NCBI GenBank assembly: GCA_018064645.1
Contig: JAGHUT010000054.1
Location: forward strand, 1 to 36,136
Direction: 5' to 3'
From: Candidatus Crickella merdequi
GTDB taxonomy: Bacteria; Bacillota; Clostridia; Peptostreptococcales; Anaerovoracaceae
DNA: 36,136 bases
Part shown: positions 16,360 through 25,850 of the stretch, piece after piece
Layout of the letters: every line of letters begins with the position of its first letter
Numbering within the stretch: the stretch's first letter is position 1
Made by a program: the position numbers and the translations under genes
Notes under the pieces: model-generated
Database searches by the model: none
Told to the model about the DNA's origin: nothing
The model's input: only the letters and a program-made list of their open reading frames with translations

Positions 16360-19300
16360 ATGTTTGAAAAATTATCGGACAAGCCTGTTGCTGAATATCA
16401 GAGCGAACAGGTTAAGAACTGGAACGAAATGGATCTTCTCGACCTCTGCGTAACAGAGAGAGAGGGTGCGCCAAGCTATGTGTTCTATGAAGGACCTCCA
16501 ACAGCTAATGGAAGACCTGGAATTCACCATGTTATGGCAAGAACTCTCAAGGATTCAATCAACAGATACAAGACTATGCAGGGCTACCAGGTTAAGAGAA
16601 AAGGTGGCTGGGATACTCATGGTCTTCCTGTAGAGATCGAGGTCGAGAAGCAGCTTGGTTTCAGTGGCAAGCAGGATATCGAGAAGTATGGAATCAAAGA
16701 GTTCAACGAGAAGTGCCGTGAGTCTGTATTCACATACACACAGATGTGGACAGACATGTCAGAGAGAATGGCATATCTTGCTGATATGAAGGATCCATAC
16801 ATCACATACAAGAATGATTACATCGAGACAGGCTGGTGGATTCTCAGAACTGCATTCGATAAGAATCTTGTATATGAGGGTTATAAGATTCTCCCTTACT
16901 GCCCAAGATGCGGAACAGGTCTTGCTTCACACGAGGTAGCACAGGGTTACAAGATGGTTAAGGTTAATACTCTGACATGCAAGTTCAGAAGAACAGGCGT
17001 TGATCACACAAATGAGTATTTCCTCGCATGGACAACAACACCTTGGACACTTGCTTCAAATATTGCTCTTACAGTTGGTGCTGACATTGATTATGTCAAG
17101 GTTAAGATGACTTCCGGTGATAATGAGGGCAACCTTTTCTGGATGGCTAAGAGCCTTGTAAGTGCAACTCTTGGCAAGGAGGAGTATGAGGTTGTTGAAG
17201 AGCTTAAGGGTGCTGAGATGGAAGGCTGGACATATGAGCAGCTCATGCCATTCTGTCAGCCTGAAGCAGGTAAGGCTAAGTTCATCGTAACTTGCATGGA
17301 TTATGTTTCAACTGAGGATGGTACAGGTATCGTTCATACAGCTCCTGCATTTGGTGAGGATGACTACCAGTGCGGACGTAAGTACAACCTTGCAGTTCTT
17401 CAGCCTGTAGATGAGAAGGGATGCTACACAGAGACTCCTTGGAAGGGTCACTTCGTAATGGAGGAAGGCCTCGATGTAGAGATTATCAAGTACCTGGCTC
17501 AGGACGATAAGATCTACAAGAAGGAGAAGCTTGAGCACAACTACCCACACTGCTGGAGATGCAGCACACCTCTCGTATACTATGCTAACAAGTCATGGTA
17601 CATAGAGATGAGCAAGCTTAAGGATGAGCTTGTTGCAAATAACAATACAGTTAACTGGTTCCCTGATTACATCGGTGAGAAGAGATTCGGTAACTGGATT
17701 GCAGATGTTAAGGACTGGGCTATCTCAAGATCAAGATACTGGGGTACACCAATTCCAATCTGGAGATGCGAGTGCGGTCATCTTCACTGCATCGGTTCAA
17801 GAGCAGAGCTGGTTGAGCTTGCTAACCAGGACATCGATGAGACAATAGAGCTTCACAGACCATATGTTGATGATGTAACTCTTACTTGCCCAGAGTGCGG
17901 CAAGGAGATGCACAGAGTACCTGAAGTAATGGACTGCTGGTTCGATTCAGGAGCAATGCCTTTCGCTCAGTGGCACTACCCATTTGAGAACAAGGAGAGA
18001 TTCGACGAGCTGTTCCCTGCAGACTTTATCTGTGAGGGTATTGACCAGACAAGAGGATGGTTCTACTCACTGATGGCTGTATCAACAATCGTTAAGGGAT
18101 GCGCTCCATACAGAAATGTTCTTGTTAACGACCTTATCCTCGATAAGGAAGGCAAGAAGATGTCAAAGTCAAGAGGCAACACAGTATCACCATTTGAGCT
18201 TCTCGACAAGTACGGCGCAGATGCACTGAGATGGTACCTGGTATCTGTTTCACCTGCATGGACTCCAACAAAGTTCGACGAGGACGGCGTAAAGGACGTA
18301 GTAAGCAAGGTATTTGGAACACTCAGAAATACATACAACTTCTTCACACTGTACTCAAATCTTGATGATATCGATGCTGCTGCAATTGAGATTCCATATG
18401 CTGACAGACCTGAGCTGGACAGATGGATCATCTCAAAGTACAACAAGCTTGTTAAGGACACTACAGAGAGCATGGATGTATATGATCACATGAAGACTGT
18501 ACGTGCAATCACAGAGTTCATCTCTGAGGACCTTTCAAACTGGTACATCAGAAGAGCTAGAAGAAGATTCTATGCTGAGGGCATGGATGATGACAAGAAG
18601 GCTGTATACGCAACAACATACGAGGTACTTCTCGGCGTTGCTAAGATGATGGCTCCAATCGCTCCATTCATCAGTGATGAGATTTACACAAAGCTCACAG
18701 GTGAGAAGACAGTTCACACTGCATTCTATCCTAAGTGGGATGAGAGCCTCATCGATGAGAAGGTAGAGGAGAGAATGGATCTGGTTAAGACTCTTGTTAA
18801 CCTTGGAAGAGGAACAAGAGAGCAGGAGAAGCTCAAGGTTAGACAGCCGCTCCAGAAGGTAATCATTGACGGTAAGTATGAGTCGATTATCTCCAACCTT
18901 ACAGATCTTATCATTGAGGAGCTTAATGTTAAGGAAGTAGTATTTGAGAATGAGCTTGACCAGTACATGAACTACTCAGTTAAGCCAAACTTCAGAGCTG
19001 CAGGTCCTGTTCTTGGCAAGAACATTAAGGAGTTCGGTCAGAAGATGGCTGCTGCTGATGCAAAGGCGATTATTGCTCAGCTTGCTAACGGACCAATCTC
19101 AATGGAGATAGGTGGAGAGACATACGAGATTACTGAGGACTTCCTTGATGTAAGAATTTCTGCTAAGGAAGGATTCGTTGTAGGAATGGAGAACAACGTA
19201 TTCACAATTCTCGACACAACACTTACACCAGAACTTATTGAGCAGGGTTATGTAAGAGAGATCATCTCAAAGATTCAGCAGCTCAGAAAGCAGAATGATT

Positions 19301-19485
19301 TCGAGATGATGGATAACATCAACATCTTCATAGAGGCTGATGCGGAGATCTCATCTGCAATCGAGAATGCTAAGGACTTCATCATGGATGAGACTCTTGC
19401 TAAGTCAATCAGCCCTAAGAGCGGACTTGATGAGTACGATATCAACGGTCACAAGACAGGTATCGCAGTAGAAAAGATTCAGTAG
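16360..19485 (+). CDS. ileS: Isoleucyl-tRNA synthetase, type 2 (IleRS2), with GIHH signature
   Basis: This 1041 aa class I synthetase charges tRNA-Ile. The type 2 (eukaryote-like) form is shown by P-T-A-N-G-R-P-G-I-H-H, G-W-D-T-H-G-L-P-V-E-I-E-V-E-K, a long anticodon/C-terminal region and no C-terminal zinc-finger cysteines. The KMSKS loop is intact at 600-604. The editing (CP1) domain has T-T-T-P-W-T-L-A-S-N and G-T-G-I-V-H-T-A-P-A-F-G-E-D-D. Cysteine pairs (C-P-R-C, C-P-E-C) mark zinc sites in the insertion. Where HIGH is expected, residues 54-57 read G-I-H-H. Start ATG follows AGGAGA. It leads a run of thirteen same-strand genes. Confidence 0.97.
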   Translation: MFEKLSDKPVAEYQSEQVKNWNEMDLLDLCVTEREGAPSYVFYEGPPTANGRPGIHHVMARTLKDSINRYKTMQGYQVKRKGGWDTHGLPVEIEVEKQLGFSGKQDIEKYGIKEFNEKCRESVFTYTQMWTDMSERMAYLADMKDPYITYKNDYIETGWWILRTAFDKNLVYEGYKILPYCPRCGTGLASHEVAQGYKMVKVNTLTCKFRRTGVDHTNEYFLAWTTTPWTLASNIALTVGADIDYVKVKMTSGDNEGNLFWMAKSLVSATLGKEEYEVVEELKGAEMEGWTYEQLMPFCQPEAGKAKFIVTCMDYVSTEDGTGIVHTAPAFGEDDYQCGRKYNLAVLQPVDEKGCYTETPWKGHFVMEEGLDVEIIKYLAQDDKIYKKEKLEHNYPHCWRCSTPLVYYANKSWYIEMSKLKDELVANNNTVNWFPDYIGEKRFGNWIADVKDWAISRSRYWGTPIPIWRCECGHLHCIGSRAELVELANQDIDETIELHRPYVDDVTLTCPECGKEMHRVPEVMDCWFDSGAMPFAQWHYPFENKERFDELFPADFICEGIDQTRGWFYSLMAVSTIVKGCAPYRNVLVNDLILDKEGKKMSKSRGNTVSPFELLDKYGADALRWYLVSVSPAWTPTKFDEDGVKDVVSKVFGTLRNTYNFFTLYSNLDDIDAAAIEIPYADRPELDRWIISKYNKLVKDTTESMDVYDHMKTVRAITEFISEDLSNWYIRRARRRFYAEGMDDDKKAVYATTYEVLLGVAKMMAPIAPFISDEIYTKLTGEKTVHTAFYPKWDESLIDEKVEERMDLVKTLVNLGRGTREQEKLKVRQPLQKVIIDGKYESIISNLTDLIIEELNVKEVVFENELDQYMNYSVKPNFRAAGPVLGKNIKEFGQKMAAADAKAIIAQLANGPISMEIGGETYEITEDFLDVRISAKEGFVVGMENNVFTILDTTLTPELIEQGYVREIISKIQQLRKQNDFEMMDNINIFIEADAEISSAIENAKDFIMDETLAKSISPKSGLDEYDINGHKTGIAVEKIQ

Positions 19486-19510
19486 AACAATTAAAGGAAA
19501 CCATTAAGAA

Positions 19511-20545
19511 ATGACAACTGTTAACGGAAAGCATAATATTCTGAGCCTCAATATTGATATGCTTAAGCAGGTAATGCTTGAGTATGGAGAGGCGGCTTTC
19601 CGTGCTAAACAGATTTTTGGATGGCTTGCAAAAGGAACAGAAAGCTTTGAGGCGATGGGAAACATTCCCTCAAAGCTTCGTTCCAGACTGAACGAAGATT
19701 ATTACATCGGTCTTCCGGAATTAGTAAGAATGCAGGAATCAAAGACCGATGGAACTATTAAAGTACTGTATGAATTTGAAGATGGTAGAAGAGTAGAATC
19801 TGTCTTTATGAAGTACAGCTACGGCAACTCAATCTGCATTTCATCACAGGTTGGCTGTCGAATGGGTTGCACATTCTGTGCATCGACAATTAATGGTCTT
19901 GAAAGAGGCCTTTCCAGAGGAGAAATGCTCGGTGAGGTCCTCAAGATGCGAAATATCACAGGGGAGAATATCAATCACATAGTAATTATGGGAATGGGCG
20001 AACCTTTTGATAACTATGAAGAAGTATCAGGCTTCTTAAGACTTATCAACGATAAGGACGGATATAATCTGAGCATGAGAAACATTACCGTTTCTACATG
20101 CGGACTTGTTCCTGTGATAGAACAGTTCGGAGAAGATTTTCCACAGGTGAATCTTGCAGTATCGCTCCATGCACCTAATGACGATATAAGGTGTGAGACA
20201 ATGCCTGTGGCAAGAAAATACTCTCATGCAGAGCTTCTCAAAGCATGCAGAGATTATACAGAGAAGACAGGAAGAAGAATAAGTTTTGAATATTCAATGA
20301 TTAATGGAGTCAATGATTCCGATGAATGTGCAAAGGAGCTTGCAGCCAAGCTTAAGGGCTGGCTGACTCATGTTAATCTTATTCCACTTAATGAAGTTAA
20401 AGGTAAAGACTACAACGCCTCAGATAAACGAAGAATTGCGAACTTCAAATCAATTCTGGAGGCTTCAAATATAGCTGTAACAGTAAGAAGAACCTTAGGT
20501 TCAGATATTGACGCAGCATGCGGACAACTAAGGAATAACAGTTAG
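19511..20545 (+). CDS. rlmN: Dual-specificity 23S rRNA A2503 / tRNA A37 C2-methyltransferase
   Basis: This 344 aa radical SAM enzyme has the CxxxCxxC cluster motif at C116, C120 and C123 (V-G-C-R-M-G-C-T-F-C-A-S). It also has the G-M-G-E-P-F-D-N motif that binds SAM, and the conserved C-terminal Cys337 in D-I-D-A-A-C-G-Q-L that resolves the protein-RNA intermediate. The first catalytic Cys and this one distinguish RlmN/Cfr from other radical SAM enzymes; the chromosomal context and sequence favour RlmN over the resistance enzyme Cfr. It lies 25 bases after ileS behind AAAGGAAA and 26 bases before plsX. Confidence 0.95.
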   Translation: MTTVNGKHNILSLNIDMLKQVMLEYGEAAFRAKQIFGWLAKGTESFEAMGNIPSKLRSRLNEDYYIGLPELVRMQESKTDGTIKVLYEFEDGRRVESVFMKYSYGNSICISSQVGCRMGCTFCASTINGLERGLSRGEMLGEVLKMRNITGENINHIVIMGMGEPFDNYEEVSGFLRLINDKDGYNLSMRNITVSTCGLVPVIEQFGEDFPQVNLAVSLHAPNDDIRCETMPVARKYSHAELLKACRDYTEKTGRRISFEYSMINGVNDSDECAKELAAKLKGWLTHVNLIPLNEVKGKDYNASDKRRIANFKSILEASNIAVTVRRTLGSDIDAACGQLRNNS

Positions 20546-20571
20546 TTTAAATTATTCTCAAGGAGGGACGT

Positions 20572-21576
20572 ATGAGAATACTTGTAGACGGAATGGGAGG
20601 AGATTACTCTCCTAGCGAAATAGTTAAGGGTGCAGTAATGGCTGCTCCACATATTAACGAGACAATTGCCATTCTTGGACCAGAAGAGATAATTAACGAG
20701 CTTCTTGCCGCAGAAGGCTGGAATGGAAACAATATCGAAGTAATCAATGCAACAGAAGTGATTACTAATGATGAAGCACCAGCAAAGGCAATAAGACGCA
20801 AGAAAGATTCAACTATTGTAAAAGCCATGACTATGATGAAAGAAGGCCAGGGAGATGCTTTTATCTCCGCAGGAAGCACAGGTGCGCTTCTTTCGGGAGG
20901 TCTTCTCATTCTTGGCAGAATCAAGGGAATAAAGAGACCTGCAATTGCAGCATTCTTCCCTAAAATCGGTCAGGACGATACAACACTTATTGTAGACTGC
21001 GGTGCCAATGTTGAGTCTAAGCCAGAATACATATATCAGAACGGAATAATGGGAAGCATTTTTGTAAAAGCTCTCAAAGGCATTGATAATCCTGAGGTTA
21101 AGCTTCTTAACGTAGGTGCAGAAGATGCTAAGGGTGACGATCTTCACAAAGAGGCATTTAAACTTCTTGAGAGCAGCAGCCTTAATTTCACAGGCAATGT
21201 TGAGGGAAGAGATGTCTGTTTTGGTGTTTGTGATGTAGTTGCAACAGATGGATTCTCAGGTAATGTATTCCTTAAGAGTTCAGAAGGAATTGCAATTGCA
21301 ATTATGAAGAGAGTCAAAGAGAAGATGACAGACGGAATAGCAGCCAAGCTGGGTGCAGCACTGTCATACGGAAAGCTCAGAGAACTTAAGGATGAGTTCA
21401 ACTACGATACAGAAGGTGGAGCACCTATCCTTGGTCTCAAGGGCGCTGTTCTAAAGATCCACGGCAATTCAAAAGCTCCAGCCGTATACTATGCAATCAA
21501 GAAGGCTGTTCGTTACGTTGAGAACGATGTAACAGGACAGATTGAAAAGGCGGTTACATGTCACAGCGAACTGTAG
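20572..21576 (+). CDS. plsX: Phosphate acyltransferase PlsX
   Basis: This 334 aa protein starts with M-R-I-L-V-D-G-M-G-G-D, the PlsX N-terminus, and has A-G-S-T-G-A-L-L, V-D-C-G-A-N-V and F-S-G-N-V-F-L-K-S motifs of the family. PlsX converts acyl-ACP and phosphate to acyl-phosphate at the membrane surface, the donor used by PlsY. The start follows AAGGAGGG. The PlsY partner is encoded 6.5 kb downstream as a fusion with GpsA. The 3' end overlaps rnc by 19 bases; the acpP gene often found between plsX and rnc is absent. Confidence 0.97.
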   Translation: MRILVDGMGGDYSPSEIVKGAVMAAPHINETIAILGPEEIINELLAAEGWNGNNIEVINATEVITNDEAPAKAIRRKKDSTIVKAMTMMKEGQGDAFISAGSTGALLSGGLLILGRIKGIKRPAIAAFFPKIGQDDTTLIVDCGANVESKPEYIYQNGIMGSIFVKALKGIDNPEVKLLNVGAEDAKGDDLHKEAFKLLESSSLNFTGNVEGRDVCFGVCDVVATDGFSGNVFLKSSEGIAIAIMKRVKEKMTDGIAAKLGAALSYGKLRELKDEFNYDTEGGAPILGLKGAVLKIHGNSKAPAVYYAIKKAVRYVENDVTGQIEKAVTCHSEL

Positions 21577-22265
21577 AAGGTCTAGATAACCTGCAGAATT
21601 CAATAGGCTATCACTTCTCCGATGAGAAGCTTCTGATTAATGCGCTCACACATAGTTCCTATGCGCAGGAACAGGGATACAGTTATTCAGCCAATAACGA
21701 AAGACTGGAGTTTATTGGTGACGCTTATCTCGGTTCAGTAGTAGCAAAAAAACTCTATGACATCATGTCTGAGGTGCAGGAAGGCGTTCTTTCCAAAAAA
21801 AGAGCAGAAGTTGTATGCGAGAGGACACTGGCTGAAGTAGCAAGAAAGATCAGCCTTGGAGAGTATCTTCTCCTTGGCAAAGGTGAGGATAAGCACAGCG
21901 GTGCTGATAAGCCTTCTATCCTTTCAGATGCAATGGAAGCAGTGATCGGAGCAATCTTTATTGACGGTGGTTTTGATGAATGCAAAAGGGTTGTTCTTGA
22001 CCTCTTTATGGACAAGATAAGGCTCGCAGTCAAAGGCGAACTTGTTAAAGACTGGAAATCAGAGCTCCAGAAGGAGATACAGAAGAAATATCGTGAGAAC
22101 AGGCTTGAATATGTAATGCTTGAAGAATCAGGTCCTGCTCACGACAGGAACTTCATTATGGAAGTAAGACATAATGGTGAGCCTTTGGCAAAAGGCTGCG
22201 GCAAGAGTAAGCTTAAGGCCGAACAGGCAGCAGCAGAGGCAGCACTTAAAAAGGGGGAAATATAA
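21558..22265 (+). CDS. rnc: Ribonuclease III
   Basis: This 235 aa protein has an N-terminal catalytic domain with N-E-R-L-E-F-I-G-D-A-Y-L-G (the nine-residue signature, Leu to Ile and Val to Tyr variants) and D-A-M-E-A-V-I-G-A-I-F-I-D, both holding the metal-binding acidic residues. A C-terminal double-stranded RNA-binding domain (about 160-232) ends in K-S-K-L-K-A-E-Q-A-A-A-E-A-A-L. RNase III cleaves double-stranded RNA and processes rRNA precursors. The start codon lies within the last 19 bases of plsX, so translation is probably coupled. One base separates its stop from the smc TTG start. Confidence 0.97.
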   Translation: MSQRTVEGLDNLQNSIGYHFSDEKLLINALTHSSYAQEQGYSYSANNERLEFIGDAYLGSVVAKKLYDIMSEVQEGVLSKKRAEVVCERTLAEVARKISLGEYLLLGKGEDKHSGADKPSILSDAMEAVIGAIFIDGGFDECKRVVLDLFMDKIRLAVKGELVKDWKSELQKEIQKKYRENRLEYVMLEESGPAHDRNFIMEVRHNGEPLAKGCGKSKLKAEQAAAEAALKKGEI

Positions 22266-22266
22266 T

Positions 22267-25200
22267 TTGTATTTCAAGAGAATAGAACTGCAGGGCTTCA
22301 AGTCTTTTGCAGATCCTGTCACAATTGAATTAAATGATGGAATCACATGTATTATCGGACCTAACGGAAGTGGTAAGAGTAATATCAGTGATGCTTTGAG
22401 ATGGGTAATCGGAGAGCAGAGTTCCAAGCAGCTGCGTGGTAACAAGATGCAGGATGTAATTTTTGCCGGAACCAATACGAGAAAACCAAAGGGCATGGCG
22501 GAGGTTACTCTTGTAATCGATAATACTTCGGGGATTCTTCCTTTGGAGTACAACGAAGTTGCTGTCACAAGACGTATGTACAGGTCTGGTGAGAGTGAGT
22601 ACCTCATCAATGGCAATCAGTGCCGTCTCAAGGATATAAAGGAGCTGTTTATGGACACCGGTATCGGTGTAGATGGATACTCAATTATCGGACAGGGCAA
22701 GATTGCAGAGATAGTAAGTACGAAGCCTGAGAACAGAAGACAGATTTTTGAAGAGGCAGCAGGAGTAGTGCTCTACAAGAGCAGAAAACATGATGCAGAG
22801 AATAAGCTTAAGACTGCAAGCGACAATCTGGAAAGAGTCAGAGATATTATCGCCGAAATTGAAGGAAGAATCGGCGGCCTTAAGGAGGATTCAGAGAAAG
22901 CCACAGAGTATATCGGATTAAGAGACAGATATAAGACTCTTGGTGTCAATATTATAATGCATAATCTTGACAGTCTCGAAAAGAGTGTAGAAGCAGGCAG
23001 AAGTGAACTTGCTGCACTCGAGAAGGCCATCGAAGATACAGGCATCAGATATGATGAACTTGAAGATCTTATAGAATCCAAAAGAGTTAAGGAAGCTGAA
23101 CTTGATGAGGCACTGTCTAATGCCAATACAGAGCTTCTTGCCAAGATTGAGGAACTCAATGAGATAAGCAGCAGCGGACAGCTTAACACTGAAAGACTCA
23201 GCAATATTGAGAAGGATCTTGAAAGAGTCAATGAAGCAATTACAGATATTGAGTCAAAGCTTATGGAAGAGCAGTCCAGGCTTAAAGAGCTTACTGATAA
23301 GGATAATGATCTTAACAAGACCTTACAGGATGCTCAGAATGCTTATAGTGATGCAGTAATCAGGCTCAACGAGGATACAGAGGCTTATAACAAGGTAAGT
23401 CACCAGATTGAGAATGATAAAGATGACATTATCTCAATCAATAACAGAATGGTATCACGCAAAGCAGATATTGCAACTCTGGAGAATTATAAGAACGCTC
23501 TTCAGGACAGAATTAATGAGCTTGAGAGCGAGAATAGTGGTAATGATGCCAGAGATGCAGAACTTAAGGCTGAACTTGACAGGCTTGAGAAAGCTCTTGA
23601 GGCTAAAGCCGATGCCGGAGATGCCAAAATCAGCCAGATTAATGATTTTGGCGATAAGATTATATCTGTTGAGAATACAATTGCTGACTATTCACAGCAG
23701 ATTAATGAACTGACTAACGTTATCAACAGAGCTGAAGCCAGAAAGAATACCATCGAAGAGATGGAGAATAACTATGAGGGCTATAACAATGCTGTCAGAT
23801 CAGTAATGAAGCGTTCTTTTGAGGGAATTATCGGCACTGTATCTGACTTGATTCAGGTTCCTTCTGGTTATGAGCTTGCTGTTGAGACAGCTCTTGGCAA
23901 TGGACTTCAGAGTATTGTATGCAAGAATGATGCTTCAGCCAAGTCAGCTGTAAGCTGGCTCAAGTCAGCTAAAGCAGGAAGAGCAACTTTCCTTCCTGTT
24001 GCATCAATCAGAGCCGACAAGATTAAGCCTGATTCTTCAGTAACAAATGAACCAGGTTACATTGGAGTAGCTTCAGATATTGTAACTTGTCCTGATTACC
24101 CTAATATTTCAGATTATCTTCTCTGCAGAGTAATTATTGCAGACAATATGGACAATGCTGTAGCAATATCAAAGAAGAGAGTTGGCGGATTCAGAATTGT
24201 TACACTTGAAGGTGAAATCATCAGTTCTTCAGGTTCAATTACTGGCGGTAAGTACGCCAATAAGACAGCAAATCTTCTCGATAGAAAGAAAGAGATAGAT
24301 AACCTTTCGGAGTCAATCGCTTCATATAAGAGTGAAATTGACAAACTGAGAAGTCAAAGAGAAGATGCAAGAGATGAGCTTTCTTCAATTAATGACAGCC
24401 TTAAAGCATCCCAGGAAGAGCTTCAGGCACTTCAGATTGAGTATAACGTATGTCAGGCTGATAGAGATCATGCTATGGAACTTGTCAAAGCTTCTGAGGG
24501 AAGCAGCGAGAAGTACAGAAAAGATATCGAAAATATTACGGATGATATCGTAAGTGCCGATAAGAGAATAGCTGAATACAAGAAGGAAATCGATGCTACT
24601 GACGATAATGTTAAGGCCCTTCAGGATGAGATATCCAGCCTTCTTGACGAGCAGGACAGACTGTACGAGCTTAAGGAAAAAGACAGCGAAGCAATCGTTC
24701 AGATCAAGATTAGAATCAGCGAAAGTGAAGCTACTATTTTTGCACAGAACGAGCTTATTGAAAGAGTAAGAGACACAATCTCCGACCTCGAAGATAACCT
24801 TTACGAGAACCGAGATGAGAAGGAATCTCTTGAACATACAAGAAACAAGCTTACAAGCAGTGGCGTTGAGTCAAGCGAGCTTGAGTCAGAGCTTAAGCAG
24901 CAGAAGCTTGAACTTGAAGCAGGAATTGCATCTCTTACAGCTGAGCTTGATGCAAACAAAGCTGAACACGATGCTGCTCAGAAAGATCAGAAGAAGCTTT
25001 TCTCAAATCTCGAGAAGATTAAGGATGACAAGTTCAAGCTTGAGATTAAGACTTCAAAGAATGAGACACTTCTTGATACACAGAAAGATAAGTTGTGGGA
25101 TGAATTTGAAGTAACTTACGCTGAGGCTGCTGACCTGAGAGATCCTGACTTTGCAATTACAACAGGTAACAGGGAGTCTAAAGAGATTAAGCTTAGAATG

Positions 25201-25824
25201 GCTGAGCTTGGCGATGTAAATATAAGTGCAATTGAGGAATATAAGCAGGTAAGCAAGCGATATGAGTTCCTTACTGCACAGGAGAGCGATACAACCAAGG
25301 CAATGAAAGAACTTGAAGATATCATCTCCAATATGGATAAGACAATAAGAACAAAGTTCAAAGAGACCTTTGATACAGTTGTTGTCAACTTCGAGGAGAC
25401 ATTTAAGGAACTTTTCGGAGGTGGATATGCTGAACTCAGACTTGAGGATGAGACTAAACCACTTGAGTCAGGAATCGAAATCACAGCACAGCCACCAGGA
25501 AAGAAGCTTAAGAACATCAATCTGCTTTCAGGTGGTGAGAAGACTCTCACAGCCATTGCTCTCATGTTTGCTGTTCTCAAGGCGAAGCCAACACCTTTCT
25601 GTATTCTTGATGAGGTTGAGGCGGCTCTTGACGAGGTTAATATTGAGAGATTCTCAGGTTACCTTAAGAATTTCGATGATATTCAGTTTGCTCTCATCAC
25701 ACACCAGAAGGCTACTATGGAGCACGCTGATGTACTTTACGGTGTAACCATGCCGGAGCAGGGAGTATCAAGAATGCTTTCGCTTAAACTTGGTGATGAA
25801 TTTGATGTACCAGGTCTTGAATAG
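22267..25824 (+). CDS. smc: Chromosome segregation/condensin ATPase SMC
   Basis: Started at TTG 22267, nine bases after GGGGG at 22253-22257, the protein is 1185 aa, essentially the standard SMC length, and begins Y-F-K-R-I-E-L-Q-G-F-K-S-F. An in-frame ATG at 22174 would read through the end of rnc and is rejected. Walker A G-P-N-G-S-G-K-S lies at 31-38. Long coiled coils (about 170-500 and 690-1000) flank a hinge around 515-670. The ABC signature L-L-S-G-G-E-K begins at 1086, and Walker B C-I-L-D-E-V-E-A-A-L-D follows. SMC with ScpAB organises and segregates the chromosome. ScpAB genes are not in this window. Confidence 0.97.
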   Translation: MYFKRIELQGFKSFADPVTIELNDGITCIIGPNGSGKSNISDALRWVIGEQSSKQLRGNKMQDVIFAGTNTRKPKGMAEVTLVIDNTSGILPLEYNEVAVTRRMYRSGESEYLINGNQCRLKDIKELFMDTGIGVDGYSIIGQGKIAEIVSTKPENRRQIFEEAAGVVLYKSRKHDAENKLKTASDNLERVRDIIAEIEGRIGGLKEDSEKATEYIGLRDRYKTLGVNIIMHNLDSLEKSVEAGRSELAALEKAIEDTGIRYDELEDLIESKRVKEAELDEALSNANTELLAKIEELNEISSSGQLNTERLSNIEKDLERVNEAITDIESKLMEEQSRLKELTDKDNDLNKTLQDAQNAYSDAVIRLNEDTEAYNKVSHQIENDKDDIISINNRMVSRKADIATLENYKNALQDRINELESENSGNDARDAELKAELDRLEKALEAKADAGDAKISQINDFGDKIISVENTIADYSQQINELTNVINRAEARKNTIEEMENNYEGYNNAVRSVMKRSFEGIIGTVSDLIQVPSGYELAVETALGNGLQSIVCKNDASAKSAVSWLKSAKAGRATFLPVASIRADKIKPDSSVTNEPGYIGVASDIVTCPDYPNISDYLLCRVIIADNMDNAVAISKKRVGGFRIVTLEGEIISSSGSITGGKYANKTANLLDRKKEIDNLSESIASYKSEIDKLRSQREDARDELSSINDSLKASQEELQALQIEYNVCQADRDHAMELVKASEGSSEKYRKDIENITDDIVSADKRIAEYKKEIDATDDNVKALQDEISSLLDEQDRLYELKEKDSEAIVQIKIRISESEATIFAQNELIERVRDTISDLEDNLYENRDEKESLEHTRNKLTSSGVESSELESELKQQKLELEAGIASLTAELDANKAEHDAAQKDQKKLFSNLEKIKDDKFKLEIKTSKNETLLDTQKDKLWDEFEVTYAEAADLRDPDFAITTGNRESKEIKLRMAELGDVNISAIEEYKQVSKRYEFLTAQESDTTKAMKELEDIISNMDKTIRTKFKETFDTVVVNFEETFKELFGGGYAELRLEDETKPLESGIEITAQPPGKKLKNINLLSGGEKTLTAIALMFAVLKAKPTPFCILDEVEAALDEVNIERFSGYLKNFDDIQFALITHQKATMEHADVLYGVTMPEQGVSRMLSLKLGDEFDVPGLE

Positions 25825-25850
25825 GGCTGGTACTGTGGATAGGAGACAGT

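Noticed and set aside
22174-22266. ATG at 22174 as the start of smc
   Set aside because: It would overlap the last 92 bases of rnc and add a non-SMC stretch. TTG 22267 with GGGGG nine bases before it yields the standard Y-F-K-R-I-E-L-Q-G-F-K-S-F start.
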